Shown: positions 7,528 through 11,023 of the stretch, in pieces
How positions within the stretch are numbered: position 1 is the stretch's first letter
Layout: the number at the start of each line of letters is the position of its first letter
Assembly: GCA_030646745.1 (NCBI GenBank)
Contig: JAUSKV010000231.1
Location: 1 to 11,023 of the forward strand
DNA from: Sulfurimonas sp.
Lineage (GTDB): Bacteria; Campylobacterota; Campylobacteria; Campylobacterales; Sulfurimonadaceae
Direction of reading: 5' to 3'
Length of the DNA: 11,023 bases
Translations under genes and position numbers: made by a program
Notes under the pieces: model-generated
Told to the model about the DNA's origin: nothing
The model's database searches: none
Seen by the model: only the letters and a program-made list of their open reading frames with translations

Positions 7528-8619
7528 TCAGAACTGTGCGAGATGCTTAAGTACTTCTTCGCTTGAGCCCCTAAATTGTATTTGCTCAGAGCGTTTTTGA
7601 ATCTGGTAGTCATACATAGGGTCATAATACTCTATTAATAGATACTCAACCCACTCTTTATATCCCTCAAGTGAGCCGCTTTTTAGCTGTTCACCAAAGG
7701 CATTCTCAAAAATATCGCTGACATGTTGATGCCGTTGGCTGCCGAGTCTTCTCTTTATCCGATCCATCGCACTTTGTATGCCATCTTTCCACTCTGTTAG
7801 ATTATCCTTGTGCCCTGCATCTTTATACATCTTCTGTGCTTCAATCACATACTCATTGAATGTTGTTTCTACCCTCTCTTGCATCGGCGTCTCTAGCACT
7901 ACAAGCGGAGCTTCCTCAAGATAGCTTGCAATAGCCTTTGGAATATAAACACCTCCAATACGTTTTCCTTCATCCTCAAAAACTAGGTGGTTAAATCCTT
8001 TATCAAGTTTTTGGATGAGCTCATAGGCTAAGGCATTTTCAAAATTTATCTGTGTAGGTTGTGGCGTTATTTTTCTGCCAAACGAAGAACCTCTGTGGTT
8101 TGCCAGTCTCTCGAGGTCAATAGAGTTATGTAAACCCCTTAATAATATCGTTTTTCCAGATCCGGTACGCCCGCCAAGAATAATTGGTTTGAAATGTTTG
8201 CACGACTCCTCGGTTTCATTTAAAAGATAGTTTCTAAAAGCTTTATAACCGCCTTTTAGCCTTGTAATTTCTTTGCCTGATTGACTTATCCATTCCTGCG
8301 ATATTTTTGAGCGCTGACCTCCCCTGAAGCAGTAGAGCATAGCATCCGGACTAGCCTCTATAAAATCGGACCATGTCTTTACACGCTCCTCTTTTACTCT
8401 GTCGCCAACAAGTTTATACCCGAGTTTTACGGCTTCATCGTTGCCATATTTTTTATAGCAGGTGCCGACTAGATGCCTTTCTTTGTCATTCATTATTGGC
8501 AGATTTACGGCATGTGGGAATGAACCTTTTTCAAACTCTACGGGAGCACGAACATCTATTAGCGGAGTGGAGTTTAAAACAATGGATCTGAAATCATTGC
8601 TTAATGTAAGGCTTGGCAT
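7528..8619 (-). CDS. mnmH: tRNA 2-selenouridine synthase
   Basis: Replaces sulfur by selenium in 2-thiouridine at the wobble position of tRNAs for Lys, Glu and Gln, using selenophosphate; the reaction passes through a geranylated intermediate. The 363-residue protein has an N-terminal rhodanese domain (about 5-125) with the active cysteine in YCFRGGQRS (Cys97, the same number as in E. coli), then a C-terminal P-loop domain with GGRTGSGKT (149-157). Both parts are intact and the length matches the family. Its ATG comes directly after the selD stop, with GAGGTT as ribosome site inside the end of selD. SelD makes its substrate, so the two form a self-contained pathway. The tRNA-Glu(UUC) in this window is a potential target. 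Confidence 0.96.
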   Translation of the reverse strand: MPSLTLSNDFRSIVLNSTPLIDVRAPVEFEKGSFPHAVNLPIMNDKERHLVGTCYKKYGNDEAVKLGYKLVGDRVKEERVKTWSDFIEASPDAMLYCFRGGQRSKISQEWISQSGKEITRLKGGYKAFRNYLLNETEESCKHFKPIILGGRTGSGKTILLRGLHNSIDLERLANHRGSSFGRKITPQPTQINFENALAYELIQKLDKGFNHLVFEDEGKRIGGVYIPKAIASYLEEAPLVVLETPMQERVETTFNEYVIEAQKMYKDAGHKDNLTEWKDGIQSAMDRIKRRLGSQRHQHVSDIFENAFGEQLKSGSLEGYKEWVEYLLIEYYDPMYDYQIQKRSEQIQFRGSSEEVLKHLAQF

Positions 8620-9651
8620 CTAGATAACCTCTATAAGGTTTTGACCCTTTGCAGATGTTTCACCTATAGCCTCAAGCTTTAGACCTGCTTTGTGTGCAAC
8701 TTCAAAAAACATATTCAAACCGCTCTTTTTTACGATTATAAGCAATCCTCCGGAAGTCTGGGCATCACACAAGATTTCACGCTGCTGCTGTGTCATCTCG
8801 CTTATCTTGCTGCCATAGCTCATAAAGTTTTTACGCGCTCCGCCAGGTATACAACCGAGTTTTCTATACTTTTCAACATTTGGTAAGAGAGGAACTTTAT
8901 CAAACCAGACGGTCGCACCTATTTCACTTCCTTCGCATATTTCACTAAGATGTCCCAGTAGCCCAAATCCTGTCACATCTGTCATTGATACAACACTCTC
9001 AAGTAGTGCAAACTCTGCGCCTATTTTGTTAAGTGTGGTCATCGCTTCGATTGCCGGTTCTATGTGCCCAGGCTCTATCTTTTTCTGCTTTTGTGCCGTG
9101 GATAATATGCCTATACCCAAAGGTTTGGTAAGAAAAATCAGGCAATCTTTCTCTGCTGTTGTATTTCGCATAAGGTTTTTGTTCTCCACTATTCCTGTAA
9201 CAGCAAGCCCGAAAATAGGTTCAGGAGAGTCTATTGAGTGACCTCCTGCCAGAGGAATGCCGGCTTCTTCACAGACAGCTCTTCCACCGTCTATAACTGC
9301 ACGTCCGACATCTGCAGAGAGTTTATCTATCGGCCATCCGAAAATAGAGATAGCCATAAGAGGACGTCCTCCCATGGCATAGATGTCGCTTAGTGCGTTG
9401 GTTGCTGCGATACGCCCAAAGGTAAATGGATCATCCACTATAGGCATAAAAAAATCTGTCGTGGAGAGAACCGATGTTCCATTGCCAAGATCGTATGCTG
9501 CTGCATCGTCTCTGCTTTCATTGCCGACAAGAAGTTGTGGATAACTTATATTTGGTCTGGTGCTTTGAAGTATCTCATCAAGCAACATAGGCGAGATTTT
9601 ACATCCACACCCTGCTCCATGACTATACTCTGTAAGTTTTACTTGTTCCAT
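8620..9651 (-). CDS. selD: Selenophosphate synthetase (Cys form)
   Basis: Makes selenophosphate from selenide and ATP. Counting from the ATG at 9651, the 343-residue protein has the catalytic pair in SHGAGCGCK (Cys15 and Lys18, equal to E. coli Cys17 and Lys20) and metal-binding Asp49, Asp66 and Asp89 ([24 protein letters not shown]). The active residue is cysteine encoded by a normal codon, not selenocysteine. A GTG 18 bases further upstream (9669) is in frame, but the ATG has a good AAGGA site at the right distance and matches the family N-terminus, so I prefer it. It leads the selD-mnmH pair; no selA, selB or tRNA-Sec gene is visible here. A likely promoter lies at 9788-9793. Confidence 0.96.
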   Translation of the reverse strand: MEQVKLTEYSHGAGCGCKISPMLLDEILQSTRPNISYPQLLVGNESRDDAAAYDLGNGTSVLSTTDFFMPIVDDPFTFGRIAATNALSDIYAMGGRPLMAISIFGWPIDKLSADVGRAVIDGGRAVCEEAGIPLAGGHSIDSPEPIFGLAVTGIVENKNLMRNTTAEKDCLIFLTKPLGIGILSTAQKQKKIEPGHIEPAIEAMTTLNKIGAEFALLESVVSMTDVTGFGLLGHLSEICEGSEIGATVWFDKVPLLPNVEKYRKLGCIPGGARKNFMSYGSKISEMTQQQREILCDAQTSGGLLIIVKKSGLNMFFEVAHKAGLKLEAIGETSAKGQNLIEVI

Positions 9652-9705
9652 TTTTTTCCTTAGCTTCACTCTTTAATAATTATTTATAAAAACACTCTTT
9701 CAAAC

Positions 9706-9727
9706 TATTATTATTATTATTATTATT
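9706..9727. repeat. Trinucleotide repeat in the selD leader
   Basis: Twenty-two bases of uninterrupted TAT/TTA units (7.3 copies; ATA/AAT on the minus strand). It lies between the selD start codon and its likely promoter, about 55 bases before the ATG. Such tracts change length by slippage and could alter the leader RNA. Confidence 0.85.
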
Positions 9728-9787
9728 TTAAAAATATGCCAAATAAACATTCATAATCATATTTTGTAATATTTTTATTATTGCCTA

Positions 9788-9793
9788 ATTATA
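9788..9793 (-). promoter_or_regulatory. -10 box of the selD-mnmH operon
   Basis: A perfect TATAAT on the minus strand preceded by TTGGC, with no clear -35. It predicts a start near 9781 and a leader of about 130 bases containing the trinucleotide repeat. Confidence 0.6.
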
Positions 9794-9797
9794 GCCA

Positions 9798-10032
9798 AAA
9801 GATTATGAGGGTTGTTTTTCATTCTTTGGTCACTGCAGAACAATTGAAGAGTATCTAATCCATATAAATAGGGGTTAAAACGAAGTTAGGCACAACATAA
9901 GCCGAGTTTATCAAACATCGCTAAACACGCATTTAGCGTTAATTTTGTGACAGTTTTACTATGAATATATGCGTTTACGGTCACGAAACGGTCACAGTTT
10001 CACAATGCCCTATTCTCTTCTAAACTCTTCCT
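9798..10032. other. Non-coding stretch with a hairpin and GGTCAC repeats
   Basis: No convincing gene. It holds a hairpin CGCTAAA-CACGCA-TTTAGCG (about 9919-9938), two direct repeats ACGGTCAC about 11 bases apart near 9977-9995, a third GGTCAC near 9828, and the opposite-orientation GTGAC near 9947. The GGTCAC copies may be protein-binding sites. A minus-strand frame of about 40 codons ends at 9886 but lacks a ribosome site, and I treat it as chance or a remnant. Confidence 0.4.
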
Positions 10033-10118
10033 TTCTTTTGTCGGATTATATTATAATTTAGTTCTTTTAATCAAGGTTGGGTTTTTCGGGTCTTTGTCTT
10101 TTTTTTTGTCAATTTTTT
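10033..10118 (+). pseudogene. Decayed copy of the antitoxin RNA gene
   Basis: This stretch repeats the antitoxin RNA gene 135 bases downstream. TTCTTTTGTCG (10033-10043) matches 10145-10155, TTAATC (10067-10072) matches 10182-10187, and the terminator region 10073-10118 matches 10208-10253 at 40 of 46 positions. About 20 bases after TTAATC are missing. The part matching the toxin start site is replaced by an AT-rich run that contains TATAAT. The terminator stem has several mismatches, and no -10 box sits where the intact copy has one. It is either a broken duplicate or an antitoxin that has diverged toward another target. Confidence 0.6.
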
Positions 10119-10134
10119 ATACATTTTCTTTTTC

Positions 10135-10145
10135 TATGATATACT
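10135..10145 (+). promoter_or_regulatory. Promoter of the antitoxin RNA
   Basis: An extended -10 element, TGA followed by TATACT (10137-10145), with an overlapping alternative TATGAT (10135-10140). It predicts transcription starting at G10152, which places the antisense segment at the very 5' end of the RNA. No clear -35 is seen. Confidence 0.55.
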
Positions 10146-10151
10146 TCTTTT

Positions 10152-10242
10152 GTCGAGAAGCATGTAAACTTTGAAATTCCCTTAATCACGGAATGAGGAT
10201 ACAGAATAAGGTTAGGACTTTCGGGTCTTAGCCTTTTTTTTT
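10152..10242 (+). ncRNA. Candidate antitoxin RNA of a type I toxin-antitoxin module
   Basis: A predicted 91-base untranslated RNA bounded by an extended -10 promoter and a strong terminator. Bases 10154-10172 (CGAGAAGCATGTAAACTTT) are complementary to 10289-10309, the ribosome site, start codon and first codons of the peptide gene. The duplex includes 11 continuous pairs (10158-10168 with 10294-10304), four more after one bulged T (10305), and G-C, A-T and two G-T pairs against GGAG after another bulge (10293). A middle hairpin, ATTCC (10176-10180) with GGAAT (10190-10194), separates this segment from the terminator. It has no reading frame with a ribosome site. The expected role is to block toxin translation. 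The layout recalls ShoB/OhsC and ZorO/OrzO of E. coli, though here both genes point the same way. Confidence 0.7.
10208..10242 (+). terminator. Rho-independent terminator of the antitoxin RNA
   Basis: A 12-base-pair stem (AAGGTTAGGACT with GGTCTTAGCCTT, including three G-T pairs) closed by a TTCG tetraloop and running into nine T residues (10234-10242). It separates the antitoxin RNA from the peptide gene. Confidence 0.88.
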
Positions 10243-10257
10243 GCCAATTTTTTTGGC
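10243..10257 (+). other. Small hairpin after the terminator
   Basis: GCCAA, five T, TTGGC: a perfect 5-base stem immediately after the T-run. In the decayed copy the same place reads GTCAA then ATAC, so the stem is lost. It may form the 5' end structure of the toxin mRNA. Confidence 0.5.
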
Positions 10258-10278
10258 GGTTGCGAGTGGGTGGGAGTG

Positions 10279-10291
10279 TCCTTATAAAGGA
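10279..10291 (+). promoter_or_regulatory. Hairpin hiding the toxin ribosome site
   Basis: TCCTT, ATA, AAGGA: a perfect 5-base stem with a 3-base loop that pairs most of the AAAGGAG ribosome site (10286-10292). Ribosome access to the start codon should therefore be limited even without the antitoxin RNA, as is common in type I toxin mRNAs. Confidence 0.6.
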
Positions 10292-10298
10292 GTTTTAC

Positions 10299-10364
10299 AT
10301 GCTTTCTCGTGTAATCGTGATATTACTCATATTATGGTTTTGGTTTCCAACTCCACTTTATTGA
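10299..10364 (+). CDS. Candidate type I toxin: 21-residue membrane peptide
   Basis: A very short gene, ATG to TGA. The peptide starts MLSR, continues with an unbroken hydrophobic run VIVILLILWFWF (residues 5-16) and ends PTPLY. One basic residue, a single membrane helix and two tryptophans at the end of the helix fit the small inner-membrane toxins of the Ibs, ShoB, TisB and DinQ kind, which depolarise the membrane when over-produced. The ribosome site AAAGGAG (10286-10292) is strong and six bases from the ATG. Codons 5-8 (10311-10322) pair with a perfect 12-base repeat downstream, and the site around the ATG is complementary to the RNA encoded just upstream. The mRNA promoter is not clear. 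I do not recognise the peptide. A harmless leader peptide is the main alternative. Confidence 0.7.
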   Translation: MLSRVIVILLILWFWFPTPLY

Positions 10365-10402
10365 GCTTCAGGGGCTGATTACCCCTGATGTATCACGATT
10401 AC
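10311..10402 (+). repeat. Nested inverted repeats spanning the toxin frame and its 3' end
   Basis: The outer arms are GTAATCGTGATA (10311-10322, inside the toxin gene) and its exact reverse complement TATCACGATTAC (10391-10402). Inside lies a GC-rich hairpin TCAGGGG-CTGATTA-CCCCTGA (10368-10388), starting four bases after the toxin stop. The outer arm is followed by TTTTATTA, so the structure may also end the transcript. In RNA it would lock the coding region into a compact fold. Confidence 0.85.
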
Positions 10403-10416
10403 TTTTATTAGACAAT

Positions 10417-10560
10417 TATAATTATCTGCTTTACTACCAGATGCTAAAATTATTTTTGTTTGTTTAGTGTATAGGGGGACAACCCTGCAACATTAAAAAG
10501 ACTATTATTATTTGGGAAACAAATAGCTTTAGGGTTTTTCCCTTTAGCTACTATTTTCTT
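10417..10560 (+). ncRNA. Possible structured RNA, low certainty
   Basis: A perfect TATAAT (10417-10422; its surroundings also give TATAAT on the other strand) is followed by a series of hairpins: ATCTG/CAGAT near 10424-10442, AGGG/CCCT near 10473-10486, ATTTG-GGAAA-CAAAT (10510-10524), and TAGCT..AGGG with CCC..AGCTA (10524-10550), which leads into a T-rich tract. The last two compete for the same bases. An RNA of about 120-130 bases starting near 10429 would fit, but AT-rich DNA gives such patterns by chance. Confidence 0.3.
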
Positions 10561-10740
10561 CTTCAAACTCTCACATCAGAACTCAACTCTTAATTCCGTT
10601 ACCTTTGATGTCATGTCACTTGCTCTCGTGCAGGGTTCAGCAACGACACCGCTACTTATGATATGCGTTTTAGGTAGTGATATTTAAACTTCTATCAAAC
10701 TTCATTCCCTATCTAAATGATAAAACAGATATTTATTTCT
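10561..10740. other. Non-coding stretch, no gene recognised
   Basis: An open plus-strand frame runs from 10475 to 10687 (70 codons) but has no start codon before codon 46 and no ribosome site, so I do not call it a gene; it could be a remnant. TGCAGGGTT (10629-10637) is the exact reverse complement of AACCCTGCA (10481-10489), a possible long-range RNA stem. The part around 10600-10670 is less AT-rich than its surroundings. Confidence 0.35.
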
Positions 10741-10744
10741 TAAA

Positions 10745-10853
10745 AGTTACCCTGCGGAGGCGTTGATTAAGTTACTACTTTCTACACCAGGTGTTTTTTT
10801 ACAGCTAACCTGCGGAGGCTTCTTTTAAGCTATTTAGGAGATAAAAAAGAAGT
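10745..10853. repeat. Twin CCTGCGGAGGC motif
   Basis: CCTGCGGAGGC occurs at 10751-10761 and again at 10809-10819. Each copy lies between a short direct repeat with 25-base spacing: AGTTAC at 10745 and 10770 for the first, AGCTA at 10803 and 10828 for the second. Between the copies is ACACCAGGTGT followed by seven T. After the second, CTTCTTTT (10819-10826) can pair with AAAAGAAG (10845-10852), leaving TTTAGGAGAT in the loop. Function unknown; either a structured RNA or paired protein-binding sites. Confidence 0.65.
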
Positions 10854-10858
10854 TTTAA

Positions 10859-11023
10859 TTAGCTTTGTTTATACATCTTTACACTACAATTATGAAACAC
10901 TCCATGCTCTTTGCTATAGTCACACTCTAACATGTAATTTTTTCTATTATAATTTTTTATTTCATTTTGTAAACTTTTTTTAAAATAGACTGTATTACCA
11001 AAAAATGACAAGTTCATACTACA
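10859..11023 (-). CDS. Hypothetical protein, C-terminal part (runs off right edge)
   Basis: A minus-strand frame open from the window edge to TAA (10859-10861), 54 codons. I do not recognise it. The visible part reads polar and basic (FKKSLQNEIKNYNRKN), with two cysteines in LECDYSKEHGVFHNCSVKMY. A Met codon is present at 11017-11015, but there is too little upstream sequence to see a ribosome site, so the gene may start there (52 residues) or further right. The frame is very AT-rich and ends in a stretch with no other gene. It may be an accessory gene, a decayed gene end, or chance. Confidence 0.42.
   Translation of the reverse strand, partial: CSMNLSFFGNTVYFKKSLQNEIKNYNRKNYMLECDYSKEHGVFHNCSVKMYKQS

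Noticed and set aside
9652..9669. GTG start for selD six codons upstream
   Set aside because: The ATG at 9651 has a well-placed AAGGA site and fits the family N-terminus; the GTG does not.
9886..10008. Minus-strand frame of about 40 codons
   Set aside because: No ribosome site, only an internal GTG as start, and no recognisable family; composition alone can explain it.
10260..10288. TTGCGA and TATAAA at 17-base spacing as toxin promoter
   Set aside because: Transcription would start near 10295 and lose the AAAGGAG site, so it does not fit the strong ribosome site; the true promoter remains unknown.
10441..10467. Eight-residue hydrophobic frame MLKLFLFV as a second toxin
   Set aside because: No ribosome site and too short to span a membrane.
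10475..10687. 70-codon open frame on the plus strand
   Set aside because: No start codon before an ATG near 10610 and no ribosome site there; kept only as a possible remnant.
10745..10832. Integron attC site or CRISPR repeat
   Set aside because: Core sites GTTRRRY/RYYYAAC are not in the required arrangement, and there are only two copies with no uniform spacers.
9652..11023. Housekeeping RNAs (RNase P, tmRNA, SRP, tRNA-Sec) in the gene-free tail
   Set aside because: I looked for their conserved signature sequences on both strands and found none.

Overview
The window looks like chromosomal DNA of a Campylobacterota (epsilonproteobacterial) organism, most likely a Sulfurimonas-like sulfur oxidiser or a close relative. 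The reasons are AT-rich DNA, promoters made of a good TATAAT box without a clear -35 box, short or overlapping gene junctions, and a gene order (metG, small Cys protein, fbp, mobB, divergent lipoprotein, slt, yggT, gltX) that I remember from Campylobacter jejuni (Cj0838c to Cj0845c region). The genus is an inference.

Positions 1-6163 hold this conserved housekeeping block, almost all on the minus strand. mobB, fbp, an 81-residue protein and metG form one tight operon reading off the left edge. gltX, a YggT-family membrane protein and a lytic transglycosylase (slt) form another. Only a small lipoprotein gene lies on the plus strand, and its end overlaps the end of slt by 62 bases. A tRNA-Glu(UUC) gene with its own promoter sits just upstream of gltX.

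Positions 6434-7317 hold an orphan response regulator whose C-terminus looks like a ribbon-helix-helix DNA-binding domain, an uncommon pairing, and an unrecognised 70-residue protein. Tandem 9-base repeats lie just upstream of the regulator's own -10 box. Next come mnmH and selD, directly abutting. Together they make selenophosphate and use it for 2-selenouridine in tRNA wobble positions. They look richer in GC than the block to the left.

The last 1.35 kb (9652-11023) has almost no ordinary coding capacity but is full of structure. The main discovery candidate is a type I toxin-antitoxin module at about 10135-10402: a 21-residue membrane-spanning peptide with a strong ribosome site, preceded on the same strand by a roughly 91-base RNA with its own promoter and terminator. 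The first 21 bases of that RNA contain a 19-base stretch complementary, with two bulges, to the peptide gene's ribosome site and start codon. The ribosome site also lies in a local hairpin, and the reading frame is locked by a 12-base inverted repeat. A decayed second copy of the antitoxin gene lies 135 bases upstream. Further right are a possible structured RNA, a twin GC-rich motif, and a minus-strand reading frame running off the right edge.
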